The position numbers were made by a program, and so were the translations under genes. Shown piece after piece: positions 44,851 through 56,544 of a stretch of 64,000 nucleotides of DNA; positions within the stretch are counted from its first letter, which is position 1, and the number at the start of each line of letters is the position of its first letter. Under the pieces are notes generated by a model. It made no database searches and was not told the DNA's origin. It worked only from the letters and a program-made list of their open reading frames with translations. The DNA comes from Posidonia oceanica (taxonomy: Eukaryota; Streptophyta; Magnoliopsida; Alismatales; Posidoniaceae), in contig JAZBRS010000060.1 of the NCBI GenBank assembly GCA_037176725.1, positions 51,860,001 through 51,924,000 on the forward strand. Direction: 5' to 3'.

Positions 44851-47746
44851 GGCACCGCGATCATACCCACCATGCTTTCTAGGGTTGCAGGCTCAATGGT
44901 TGGGGACACATGGGCAGCCTGGAACATGCGGAGGAAAGCCTCTCGGTGCTCAGAGGATGTATGGATAAGGTCCCAGATGGAAATGTCAGCCTTGACTTTT
45001 TTAAGCTGGGCAATGATATTAGCTGAAGGTTGGTCTTTCTTGGTGGAGGCAGAGGGTAGGGAAGTGGAAGGTTGAGTGGGATTCTCTGCCGTTGATGGCT
45101 TGGTAGGTTGCTTTGCTGATGGGGGTAGAGTGGGTTCTGGACGGTTAGGCCTAGCTACCGGTGCTGTGGGCTTGTAAACCCTCCTCGACCGCATGACTTC
45201 CACGCATATCTTTGTGGAGTAGTCATATGGCAGGCGATGGGTATCCCTGGTCAGCTTAGCAACCAGGGGAGCATGAGCTGCGTGCTCAAGAGGGGTTGCT
45301 GGGATGTTTGCTGGATGGTGGGGGAATGGAGAATGCTACTGGGAAGGCCGTATGGGTTCTAGTTGGGGCCTAGCTAGCAAGCAGACAAGTGGTTGAGCTT
45401 GGGGTTGCATGGTGGGCCACGCGGTAAAGCGCTTCGGCTTGGCATCCAGATGGATGATATGAAATCCCGACTTGGAGTCGGCAATTGCTGCAAGATAGAG
45501 AGAGGAGGAAAAAGGCATAGAAATATCTTGAATAAGATCTAAGGGGTCCACCGTAGACGTAGCAGACCTGGAAGGGAAGATAGAGTGCACTCCTAAGGTC
45601 CCCACACCTCCCAGGCTAGAATGCTCTAGCAAAGGCTGGTGGACAATGCTAGGATGGGGAGTGCTGATCCTGATGCAGGGGTAGATGTTGGTGGAGGTGT
45701 GGAAGTGGATGCTGCCTCCTACGTGTTGGTAATGATGACCTTTCGGTCGATCAAGTCCTGAATGGCGCCCCGCAACGTGAAACAACTATCCGTCGAGTGC
45801 CCCACGACTCCCGGTAGTTGCGATACCACATCAGGAGTGGGTTCAGCCAGTGGGCGAATCTCGAGGAGCCTAAGGAGTGACATAACCTTAGGGAGGATGA
45901 CACTCAGTGGTTCCACTAGTGGAGTGAAATGACGCTGATTTGTGTTAGGCCGTCTCTGCCCTTGGAATTGTCCTTGCCGAACCAGTGCGACAGGGTAGAC
46001 CGGTCAGGCGGTGGTTGTGATTTGTGGAGTGGGAGGTGCCCTAGGTGCAGGTGCGTAAACTACCTAATTCGGGCCAGGCTGAGCCACCACATGAATAGGC
46101 GTGGTAGGAGAGTCGACGTATGCAACGACAGTTCTTGGAGGGTCTCTTCTCCTAGGGTGGCTGTTGTTGCTGCCAGTGTTGTTGTTGCTATTGCTGCTGC
46201 TGCCACTGTTGTTGTTGTTGGGGGCAGTGGCTTGCTTGCCAAATGCAGAGAGCATAGGGAAGTTGCCACTCCACAGTGAGCTCTCTACACGAGCGCCAGC
46301 CCGAATTAAGGATGCAAAGGTAGTGATAGGCTGTATGCTAAGGAGAGCCCCAGTGGATGGTTGCGTGCCTCAGATGACGATCTCGATAGACTCCTCGTCA
46401 GAGGGCCTATCGTGAACCTGTGAGGCGAGGGCGCACCAGCGGCCAACGTACTCCCTGAACGGCTCGTTAGGCTTCTACTTGGTGGCGACCAGATCCTCGT
46501 GCTTTGGGACCAGGTCCAGATTGAAGGAGTATTGTTCTAGGAACGCCTGACTGAGGTCGTTCCATGTCTTGATGGTGGCCATGTCAAGGGAGGTGAACCA
46601 CTTGAGGGCCGGGTCAGTCAGACTCTTTTGAAACAAGTAGATCAACAACCTCTCGTCAGCTTGCAGCTGAGCGAGATCTCCGTAGTACGCCCTCAGATTG
46701 GAAATAAGGCAGCCCCTACCATTATACTTGTCAAAGTCTAGGATTTGGAATTTCGATGGGAGCACCGCCTCTGGGAAATAGTAAAGGTCCTGGAACTGGT
46801 AGGACTGGCCATCACCGCCCTGCACTAGTCATAGTGCCTTCTCCAAGTTGCCCATCCTAGTGAGGAGGGCATCTGGAGCCGCTACCGATGGTGCAGCTTG
46901 GACGGGGGGTGCATACGCTGAATGGGCCGCACCTAAGTGCTCCTTCAAATCCACCATCACGTCGCCCGATGATGCGACATGAGGGCTAGTGTATCCGTGC
47001 GTGGGTACAGTGTATGGTGGTATGCATGTTGGGGAAGGAACATGCTGATGCATAGGGTAGGGGTAGGTGGAATGCTGTGTGGTGATTGGTGCAGAGTGCT
47101 GGAGCAGCAGTAGTTGCGCTGGCATGGTGCTGGGCAATGGGCTCGAGGGGTACTGCGCTCCAACCAGCACGATGGGCTGGCCACCAGGTGGCTGAGTCAT
47201 ATGCTATGCCGTGAATGGCGTGAATGCAGAAGGCAGAGGTTGTGCCCCCATCACTGGAGCAGTGAGCAGCTGAGGCGACGGCCGGAGTGGAGGTGCAGTG
47301 GGGAAAGCCTAGAATGCAGGAGCTGGCTGCAAGGGAACCTTAGGAGTAGCGGGAACCATAGAGGGGCGAACAGACGGAACCATACCCTGGAATACCTAGG
47401 CAAGCTCCATCAGATGCCGATACTGCACGTCATGGGGCCCATCAGTGGGAATGCTGAGGTGCAGGGTTGGTGGGGGACCAGATCCAAGAGGCAAGGACAT
47501 AGACTGTCCAAAAGGCAGGGATCCTATGGCAAAAGTCGCCGCAGTTGAAAGGGTGTCAAATGTGACAGAGCCCTGGGGAGAGGAGGCCGTCAGCAGAGTC
47601 TCCAGAGCGCAAGTGGTAGTCACCAAGATCGACTCGGTGACAGGATCCGGAGTGAGGAAAGTCTGCCAATGCCCCATAGAATACAAGGGCGCCCCATGCA
47701 CCAGAGGGTAGGATACTAGTGTCAAGAGAGGCACAGAGGGAGTCAA
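44847..47746 (-). pseudogene. gag: gag of element D
   Basis: Pieces 47746-47396, 47200-46829 and 46825-46475 share one frame and hold the Pro/Ala-rich N-terminus and the capsid-like core (FDKYNGRGCLISNLRAY, LKWFTSLDMATIKTW). Downstream pieces (46255-46064, 45916-45719, 45785-45336, 45203-44847) bring a frameshift near 45750, about where the zinc-knuckle-like site should be. From 45785 on, gag, protease and pol share one frame. Confidence 0.85.
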
Positions 47747-47829
47747 AGTGAAAGTCGGAGGGATCGAAGTGGAAGTCCCCTCCGGGGCAATAGAAGGCTG
47801 AGGCTCACCGACGCGCTAGGCCATGGTTG

Positions 47830-48979
47830 ACCGTGAGCGAGTGAGAACAGGGTTGTGACGGTAAACGAGAGGACGAGTCCTAGGACGAGCTATCGTCGCA
47901 AAGGCGGACAGCTCGGGAGGGGGTGGTCGAGAAAAGGTGTCGCAATAGGTGCATTAGTAAAAGAAAAGGCTCAAGCTCCAGCTAAGGAATTCGCTCACTG
48001 ACCTGTACAACAAGACGCAACACAAACAAAAATAGGCATTAAAACCCGAAAGCAAAATGCAAATGTATTTAATTGTGGTATGAATGGCATTCATGCAAAT
48101 GCATGCATTCTAGTATGCTCTCTCTCACCAATCTAGTGTGTCCTAGTAGGTTGTCTACTTCGAACTCTTATAGGTGTATGGGTCACCAACTCAGGTAGAA
48201 AGTAAGGTCCCTGTCTAAATCCTGGCCAAAGCTCAGGCAAACAACGGGTGGTGCGTTAGGAGCCTCGACCCTGCCAAAGCATGGGTTGTACCCTCTACTA
48301 ACACCGACATGACCCCTGACAAGGGGGGACAGACCAACCAACTCGTCCGATGCCAAAGTAATGGAACAAGAGACCGATACTGCCTTCTCAGACTGATAGG
48401 TGGACTTAAAGATGAGAAGATGCATGCCCTATATGATCATTCATGCAAATATGATTAAAGTTTTTTACTTGCATGCTTTATTAACTCAAAGGGGATGAAT
48501 ATGTGTTTGTCTTTAATTGTTCCTAGAATTGATTTTACTTGCCATTTTTAATTAACCATGGGGGAAACAATCAATCTCTAATTGTCCTTAGGCTTAGTGC
48601 GAAAAGGGGAAGAAAATCACCCAATTATGGCAAGCAAATCATCACACATCATTACAAAAAGCATGCTCATGGTATGTGTTAGTGTTGTGCCACATGATTA
48701 GTGAAACTAAAAGACAATCAACACATCAAAAGGCATATACAAGCATGGCATGTGTATAAGTGAGGTGACATAGCATATTTGTGTAAAAATAAGCCAAACA
48801 CCAAGCAAAAGGCATGGATTAGCGCGATAATCAAGCAAATATGGTAATTAAATGCTAAGATAAGCAAAATGCATGAATTAACACGACAGTTAAGTAAACA
48901 TGGTAATTAAATGCTAAGCTAAACAAAAAGTAAGCCACACAAAAGTGGAAAGGCGGAAAATGAAAGCCAGAGTCTTGCA
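47830..48979 (-). other. Leader of element D
   Basis: Untranslated region with the block at 48170-48420 shared with A, B and C, then AT-richer sequence with CATGCC and GGCATG repeats up to the primer site. No open frame of interest. Confidence 0.6.
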
Positions 48980-48997
48980 TCCCCAGCAGAGTCGCCA
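48980..48997 (-). promoter_or_regulatory. Primer binding site of element D
   Basis: TGGCGACTCTGCTGGGGA in element orientation, identical to that of C and one mismatch from the tRNA-Arg(ACG) 3' end. Six bases separate it from the LTR, against one in A, B and C. Confidence 0.9.
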
Positions 48998-51086
48998 CTT
49001 TCTTGTGATCGTCCCCGAAACTACGGCGTCGGATGACCGACACGAGCGAGAAAGGGAGGTCACAGCCAACGGTGGATTTCGAGGAAGGACACTCGACTTG
49101 AAAACACCAGAAAAAGGCAGAGAATGCAAAGGAAAATACAAAAACATAAAGACAAGGGAGTCACCACCTAATCTATTAAAAGTCGAAAGACTAGGAAAAC
49201 CGTATGCGAAAACATGCAGAAAAACTTATGCAGTTAAAAACATGCAAATTCGATCCAAGTGTATGACACAAGGTCAATGCAGTCCAGAGAAAGGGTAAGG
49301 ACTCCTGTTACGTGTGGGGAAGGTATTAGGAACCCCCGACACACTTGAGAAAGTCGGTCATTCTTGGCCGATCTGCTCTTGTGTGGCTAATGTTGGCGTA
49401 TAACGCTGGTTTATGTTTGCCTGAGGGCGGTATGCGACATGCAATTGATAAACCATGCAAAGCTTAGCAAAACCATGCAAAAAAGACTAATTAAAGCTAA
49501 AATGTCATTATGCAATGATAATCAAAGCAGGGAAACAAAACCAAAATGATACGAGCCACAAACAAGGCGGCAACAAAGGGCTCAGTCCACTATCTGAAAC
49601 TTGGTTTGAGTCGCCGGTCACCACGGCGACAGTGCACAGCGACGGTGCAAGTCGCTGCTCTGACTGGCGGCCAAGGCTGCTACAGGCAAGCCAGACAACG
49701 AACTTCGTCGGCCGACCAAACCATGCAAACGGCCATAAAACCTGCAAATAAACACTCACGCAGACAGACAACATAACAAGGAATACATCCATACAATCAG
49801 AATAAAAAACGAGTGCCTGGGTCACATGATACACCGACGCACAGTCCAGCCCGGGGACTGTTAAAAACACAGTCGAGTCACCGCTGCAATAGGCGACGCG
49901 ATTGGTAGTCTGCTAACCAGAGTTCAGTGCCAAATCACGTGCCACTGGCGATGCCTAAAATCAAATTGATGATTAGGGAAGCTCGACAACATTCCTAGGA
50001 ACACATACATACAATCAGAATAAAAAACGAGCAACCGGATCGCTCCCCCCACCTAATGGGTTTCCACGCTGGTGGTCGAGGACTCCGGCAGCCATGGTGG
50101 AGGCCGGGGAGCTTCGAAGCTTACGCATGGGTCACAGGAAGCTAGGGGGAGTTTAGGCGGAGCTAAGGAAACAAATGCAACCAAAAACAAGCAACTGAGC
50201 ACTTCCCACCACCTCCTCGCTGTCGACGGCCGGCGACGCATGCTGTCCGGCCACGAGGGAGACCGGGGACGCGTTGAGGTGCGTCTGGAACGTTGGCAAG
50301 TAGTGGGGAAGGAAGGTGGCTATGCTGCAAAGCTAAAGGGATGAAAAAACAGTGTGGCCGAACTTCCACGGAGGCCCCTTCAACGTGCCGAAGTTTGCAG
50401 GCGTCGCTGGCCGTGTCGACAGCGACAAGCTCGTGGACTTCCCTAGAGCACGGAGGAGGTTCAGGGAAGGTTCGGCATGCAAGGTGGGGTGTGTGTGAGC
50501 TCAGGGACAGTTCACGCTGCGTGCTCAAGGGCCAGACAGCCTCACACGGGCGGTGGATGTCGCCAGAGCCAAGGAAGATGAAGATGAAAACGGTGATATA
50601 AGATGCCAAAAAATGCAGAAAACATATAGAAATGATCCTCCTCCTTCAAGGAGCAAAACCAAATGAAGAGGAGGGGTTACCTAAGCAGGAGGCGGTCATC
50701 TTCTCCAACATTGGTGAGGTCAAACGGCAGCAAACTCAGAACGCGGTGAGCGGGAGGGACTCTCGAAGGCACGGGACACTCGGGGAAAGTTCGCTCTCGC
50801 ACAAGGGAGGATTTTTTATCGCTCTGGAGGTCGGTGGCAATGTGAGATGTGTTGGGAACGGTGATGGATCACCGGTTTTGTTCGACGAGCTCTGTTAGGT
50901 GGCAGAGGTCATCGTCTGGTGGAGGGGATGGCGAGTAAGTGTTGCAGGGTGGCAGAGGACGCGAAAGTCCTTCGGAGGGAATGGGGAGTTAGTGGTAGTA
51001 AGTGGCAGAGAGGACGGCGAGTAAGTGGCAGAGGTCGGTGGAGAGGGTGACGGCAGGGCACGCATGGGAGTTCGAATAGGTCCCGA

Positions 51087-51163
51087 GTCGCCTCTCCACA
51101 TGGTGACAATGCACGTCGCCTCTGAGATAGGCGACAGCCCTAGTCGCCACTGGAACGGGTGAC
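51087..51163. repeat. Three 21-nt hairpins at 28-bp period in the LTR of D
   Basis: Inverted repeats of the form GTCGCC-9 bases-GGCGAC start at 51087, 51115 and 51143, exactly 28 bp apart. Arms read GTCGCC/GGTGAC, GTCGCCT/AGGCGAC and GTCGCC/GGTGAC, so some pairs are G-U or mismatched. A further perfect one is GTCGCCG/CGGCGAC at 49610-49630. Confidence 0.85.
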
Positions 51164-51235
51164 AGAACTGAACAAGGCCTGCTATAGTAAAATCCAGGCC
51201 CGTTCCCTATAGTCTGGGCTGCTAATGGGCTTTGG

Positions 51236-51545
51236 GTTAGGTTTAAAGTTAGGGTTTAGGATTTGGATTTGGGTTTGGGATTAGGTTTGGATTTGGTTTT
51301 GGATTTGGTTTGGGATTAGGTTTGGATTTGGTTTAGGTTTTGGATTTGGGATTAGGTTTGGGATTAAGGTTTAGGATTCGATTTTCAGATTGGGTTTGGG
51401 ATTAGGTTTGGGATTAAAGTTTAGGATTTGGTGTGGGATTAGGTTCAGAATTAGGTTTGGGATTAGGTTTGGGAATAAGGTTTAGGATTTGGTTTGGGAT
51501 TAGGTTCAGGGTTTGGATTTGAATAAGGTTTAGGTATAGGTTTGC
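51236..51545. repeat. Degenerate telomere-like array in the LTR of D
   Basis: Irregular tandem words such as GGGTTTAGG, GGATTTGG and GGGATTAGGTTTGG, including GTTAGGGTTTAGG, related to the plant telomere repeat TTTAGGG but without a regular 7-bp period. It lies near the LTR start, where the other LTRs have shorter CCTAAACC-type sequence, so it is an LTR component and not a chromosome end. Confidence 0.7.
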
Positions 51546-51614
51546 CATGCCGCAATCCGAGTAAGCCTCCAAAGAGATCTGCCAACGACCAGTTGTCAAA
51601 ACGGGGTGTCTACA

Positions 51615-54241
51615 ATGGCATGTGCATGTGTTGTGACATAGCATATTTGTGTAAAATAAGACAATCACCAAGCAAAAGGCATGAATTATTGCTATGACCA
51701 AGAAAATATAATAAATAAATGTTGTAAGTTATGCAAAAGGGCGAGCCACAAAGAATAGCGGGAAAGGCGAAATCAGAAGCTAGACTCCACATCCCCAACG
51801 GAGTTGCCACTTTTCTGTGTCCATCTCATCCCAGTGACTAGGCGTACGCAGCAAGAGCTGGCACGCACCGACCGACATGAGGGTCACGGAATGAGTGGGT
51901 GAATCCAAGGAAGGACACTCAACTCGAAAACAATGAAAATGGAAAGTAGCGAAGAAAATAGGGGAAAGAAGAAAAAAGGGAGTCGTCACCTAGTCTTTTG
52001 ATAGCCGGAAAGACGAGGAAAATCGAAAATGAAAAGTAGGGACACATGCGATGAAATTTGAAAGAAAAAAAACATGCAATCCGTCCCGAATAAATGAGAC
52101 ACGAGGTTATTTTGGTCCAGAGAAAGGGTAAGAACTCCTATTACGCATGGGGAAGGTGTTAGGCACCCCGATACGCCCAAGAAAGTCGGTCTTTCTAGGC
52201 CAATCCGCTCGTGTGGCAAATGTAGGCAAATCATGCCAAATAATGTATGCTCAAGGAGCAAGATGCAAAATGCCATGTCATGAGTTTGTAAATCATGTAG
52301 AGAATAGATACGAATGAAATTAAGGTTGAAAACATGCGTTTAAAACATGAATCTAATGCTTAGCAACACTACCAGTGTTCTGAAATTGAACAAGGCGCTC
52401 GTGCTAGTAAGATGTGCTGGGATCATCCGCTTGGGATGCCTGCTAAATCATCATGCCAATAGTTCAAATTAACTCCAAGCAGTAAGCATCATTGCCCTAC
52501 GCATGCAATCGTAAAACAAAGTGTCAGGAAATCATACGGGGCGACTGGAATCGAGCAGAGGAAGGAAAACGAATGCAAAATTGGTAAGAAAACCATAAAA
52601 CAGCTCTACACTTGGTCTGTTCTGTTCTGGACTGTGCGCTTGTGAGTCTCATCGGATCTTAACGCCAGATCCATGTGCTCAAAAGTCACATCAGATTGCT
52701 GTGCTATATCCAGCCGCTCACAATGTATGCCCCAGAAATTACAGAGCAGACTGCAGGCTTCATCACACAATTGCGGATCATACATGATCAAAACGTAACA
52801 GGAAACAATCAGCGAAGCCAAATGGGATGCCAGAGCATCAAGAGAAACGAAGAAACCAAAGAAAGCATGCATGATCAGCCTTCCCCATCTCCCTTGCATA
52901 GTGCGAGAGGAATTGGGTTCATCGGCCATGGAGTGGCCAAAACCCAATGGAATGCGACTGTGGCTTACGTCGGAGATGGAGGGAGGCTACAGGGACTTTG
53001 AGATGTAATGCAGAAATGGAAAACATGGAAAACATGCCCATCCCCTCACCGCTCGTGCTCGCCAATTCCGTCCACCATAGCCAAGGTGTTCAGCCGTCGT
53101 CACAGCCGGAGGAACCATCGGGACAAGCATCACGGGTTTGGGGAAGGTGGCGGATGTTGGGCTGCGTCCAGTTCGAGCTCACTAGCCTCTGGCCAAGCAT
53201 GTAGCCACGGACGTGTCGCGAAATGCAAGAATGATAACGGAAAATGAAAACCAACGAAATCGACGATGCAAAACCAGTGAAAGATGGCATCTGCAAGGCA
53301 CAGACAAACTACATTGCACTAAGAGAAGAGCATGCTCACCTATTGGAGAATCGGTGCATGCTTTCTCGGTGCGTCGACTCGCAGTGGCTGGTCGGAGCAT
53401 CGGTTGCGGCTGGACAGACACAAGGTGGCAGGTTGGACGCTGCACAGATGTGGTTGTCGGACAGTGTGGTTGGGGCACACTCTCTCACTCAGGGTGGACA
53501 GTGGAGGAGGGGAGTGGTCTCAAGCTGAGGGTGGCTTAGGCTGTGGGAAGGCTCGCCGAAATGGGAATTCAGACAGGAGCAAGGACACAGGGAGCTAGTG
53601 AGCTGGGGAGCTAGAGCTGGAAGGCAAGTGTGGCAACCGGGGGGGTTGAAGGAGACGCTCGAGTGTTGTTTTATAGTAGCGCATGTTGCATGGGCGTCAT
53701 TCATTTGAAAACGAACTTAAACCGGCGGTTTGGATTTTAGTAGGGGGATGAGATGGGAATTAGAACTTGGATGGAGGCTAGGATGGTCTAGATGCAAATA
53801 GGTCCAAGATCAGATCCGTCGGAGCTAATAGAATGTGAGGATTCAATGTACCAATAGGTGTAATGGCCAGAGTAGCCTTACTGATATTTTATCTGACACA
53901 GAACATCGTGCCAACATCGCGCGCCTGATCAGCACGCCGCTTGTCTACAACTTGAGTAGGCATTGGTTGTTGCCATCATCTAGAGACGTCGGGAGTTGAC
54001 GTCGTCTAGAGACGCTAAGACTATGTCAGAGGCCTTTGGCTGGATCTTGAGCCTTTTCTAGATTGCATTGGGCCATCACTAGGCCTGGGCTTGGGTGTGT
54101 GTTGGGTTTAGGTGGGTTTTAAAGTGTGGGGTGGATTTTGGGATGGTTTGTTGGGTATGAAAAGGGGATTTGGTCCACCACAACTGAGCTTGTTTCTCCG
54201 AGGTGTCCACCGACGAGTACCTGCAAAATGGGGTGTCTACA
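51615..54241 (-). mobile_element. Element E: Tat-like LTR, primer site and start of leader
   Basis: E consists of an LTR (54241-51816, starting TGTAGACACCCC), the primer site TGGCAACTCCGTTGGGGA (51809-51792; two mismatches) and about 177 bp of leader resembling the leader of D. D begins at 51614 directly after CACATGCCAT. The LTR differs from D's except in the conserved block (52121-52198) and the primer-site side. Everything left of 51615 is thus nested inside E. Confidence 0.83.
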
Positions 54242-54443
54242 GAATTCACATACCAACACCATCTCAAAACTGAGTCAAAACCAAATCCAGAACAAGAGCT
54301 GAAGAAAAGCACATCTTCTGATCATCAAATTCACCCAAAAGAGACCACACACAAACCAGAACAAGATATTAAAGTCCCACAACAACTACAACACCAAAAC
54401 AATACCAAACATATGCCAGAAACTCAAGTTTTGGAAACCAGGT

Positions 54444-55948
54444 GTTGGACGCAGACTGTCCAGTGTCCAATGTTGGACGTTGATAGGACCAACGTCCAAC
54501 ACCTCAGTTACTGCTACAAAGTTCCAACTCAGTGCACAGCACAGTCACACCATCTAATCTTCAATTAATTAATATTCTAAAGCTAACCATTGATTCTAAT
54601 GTCCATCTAGGCCTTTTATGGAAATACCTATTACTTCTAGGACATATAGTCTTGTTTCATCGGTAAAATAATAGTGATTTACCAAATTATCTACTATGGG
54701 ACGTTGGGCGCTAGGATCTCTGCGTCCAATGTAAGACGCAGAGATCCCTGCGTCTAACAACCCAGAGCTCCATGCTTTATTAAATTCATTTCAAAGCTAT
54801 CCTACACTCTGATCTTTTTATTAAAGGATCCATACATAAATAAATATCATCAACAACACCACATGCAACCTATTATCAGATCCCTAAATTTTTTAAATCA
54901 AAACTTCTTAAGCATGCATTTGGATAACAGCCTGGGATGTTAAACGCTAGAAGTGGTGCGTTTAACGTTAGACGCAGCCTTCTATGCATCTAACACCTAG
55001 AGCACAGATTCTTACTCTAATCGTCAACAAACTATCATGCACTAATCCCAATTGGCTAGAAAATCATCAAAGGAACTATAATAAACATATTACAATAGCA
55101 TGCATCATGTATTATTTCAAAAGCAATTGAGCTACCTCAATCATGAAAAGTCCAATAAAAACCAGAGTAGTAGTGTAAGACGCAGAAGCCTATGCGTACA
55201 ACGTAAGATGCAACAGTTCCTGCGTCCAACACACTGACAGCACAAACCCCTTTCAATCCCTTACCAGATCATGCACACCTTCACCAAAATTCATTTACTC
55301 ATCAAAAACAACTAGAGAAACATCCAGGCACTAGCTTGCATCAAAATCTACCCATAAAACACCATGAACAACCTCTAAAGGGTGTGTACCTTGCATTCAA
55401 GAAGTTGAACTTGTAACTTCAAGCTTCACACCTTGCATGGCTTCTCCCAAAGCTCCCTCCAGCCTTCCACAAGCTCTCAGGCATGCATGCAACACCCCAA
55501 CTCCAAGAAATCAATGCATGCATGAAAGGAAGGAAAGAAGAGGAAAAAGAAGAAGGAAACTTACCTCTTTCTCTCTCTTTTTCCCTCCCAAAAATCCTAG
55601 GATCTCTCTCTCTTGCACCCTGAGACGAAGAGGAGAGCAGGAGGAAGAATTTTCTCAAATGCCACCCCTACATGTCTATATATAGGCAGCTGAAGTTTCT
55701 GGACACAATTTAGGGTGTTGTACGCGTCTATATATGCGTCTAACGTAAGATGCATGCATGCACATGTTTAACACTCAGAGATTCCAGAATATTCCATTCT
55801 GGGCGTTGAACGAGCGGTTCCTTGTGTCTAACGTAAGACACACCATATCCCGCGTTTAACACACCTAGTAGCTAGAAAATAATGTTCCAAGTGTAAGACG
55901 CGGCATCTCTTGCGTCTAACATATGACGCATCATTTCCAGCGTCTAAC
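54444..55948. repeat. Seven 28-bp hairpin-pair modules in the LTR of X
   Basis: Pairs of inverted-repeat units start at 54444/54472, 54703/54731, 54939/54967, 55175/55203, 55717/55745, 55804/55833 and 55893/55921. The period is 28 (once 29). Stem sequences vary but largely pair: GTTAAACGC with GCGTTTAAC at 54939, AGACGCAG with CTGCGTCT at 54731. The first module is nearly the same as those in B and C although the LTRs are otherwise unrelated. Confidence 0.88.
55676..55685 (-). promoter_or_regulatory. TATA box of the X LTR
   Basis: CTATATATAG is a strong TATA element. In element orientation it is about 325 bp from the LTR start, followed by a pyrimidine-rich stretch (CTCCTGCTCTCC). Transcription would run leftwards. 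Confidence 0.6.
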
Positions 55949-56010
55949 ACACCCAAATTCTAAATTAAATTTCTGGCCCAAAAATGCCGCCTAAAACCTG
56001 GGTCGTCACA

Positions 56011-56544
56011 TCTATAATCTTTCATCGCCTGGTTATGACTGTGGACTCTAACGAAGACGTCAGATGTTCAAATAAGAGCTATTGTAACATCTTGAGATTT
56101 AGTCCCACATTGCTTAGAACAGAAGTGGGCAGGGCTAAATAAAGACTAAGATAAACTTGCATATCAACTTCAGCTTAAGCATTTTAGGCCCGGTTGTTGG
56201 GTCTGAAGTTGTTATGTACTAGTTGGGCCTAGATCATTACAAATGGTATCAGAGCTTGGACCAATTGGAAATGTGTCAACTAAGTGCTACACTCAAAGGA
56301 GTGGGAACCACCTCTAGAATCCTACATCGCTTGGTTATGACTATGGACTTTGACGAGAACGTCAAATGTTCAAATAGGGGATATTGTAATATTCCGAGAT
56401 TTAGTCCCACATTGTTTAAAAAAAGAAGTGGGTGGAGCTAAATAAAGACTAAGATCAACTAGCATATCAACTTTAACTTAAGTATTTTAGGCATGGTTGT
56501 TGGGTCTGAGGTTGTTGTGGGTCAGATGGACCTGAATCGTTACA
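56011..56544 (+). mobile_element. TRIM (terminal-repeat retrotransposon in miniature), tandem and interrupted
   Basis: Two direct repeats of about 160 bp (56083-56241 and 56385-56544) begin TGTAACATC or TGTAATATT and end TTACA. Between them is a 143-bp internal region starting with the initiator-Met-tRNA primer site TGGTATCAGAGC (56244-56255). There is no coding capacity. Before the first repeat, 56011-56082 is a second copy of the 3' part of the internal region (compare 56312-56384), so the TRIM was in tandem. Element X interrupts that copy at 56010/56011. Confidence 0.88.

Larger units (their letters stand above)
39292..51614 (-). mobile_element. Element D: Tat-like autonomous-type retrotransposon, 3' end displaced
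   Basis: In element order D has LTR (51614-49004), primer site, leader, gag, protease, linker, reverse transcriptase with RNase H, second RNase H and integrase, cut at 39292 by element C. The rest of D should continue beyond the left end of C, outside the window. D is better preserved than A: one piece of 588 codons (43277-41511) is uninterrupted. D's LTR start lies in the leader of E. Confidence 0.9.
49004..51614 (-). repeat. 5' LTR of element D, 2.6 kb
   Basis: It begins TGTAGACACCCCG at 51614 and ends ...GATCACA at 49004. In element order it has a degenerate telomere-like array (51545-51236), three 21-nt hairpins at 28-bp spacing (51087-51163), a GC-rich segment, more hairpins near 49610-49900 and the conserved block at 49358-49282. 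It differs greatly from the B/C LTRs outside that block. Confidence 0.88.
54242..56010 (-). repeat. Partial LTR of element X (unrelated LTR family)
   Basis: It begins TGTGACGACCC at 56010 in minus orientation, a typical LTR start unlike the Tat elements here, and is cut at 54242 by E. It contains a TATA box near 55680 and seven hairpin-pair modules. No internal coding region is in the window, so Ty1/copia or another Ty3/gypsy lineage cannot be decided. Confidence 0.72.

Noticed and set aside
51236..51545. Interstitial telomere or chromosome end
   Set aside because: There is no regular 7-bp TTTAGGG period and it lies inside an LTR at a fixed position.
54203..54568. 121-codon open frame crossing the E/X junction
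   Set aside because: It spans two different elements and has no recognisable domain.
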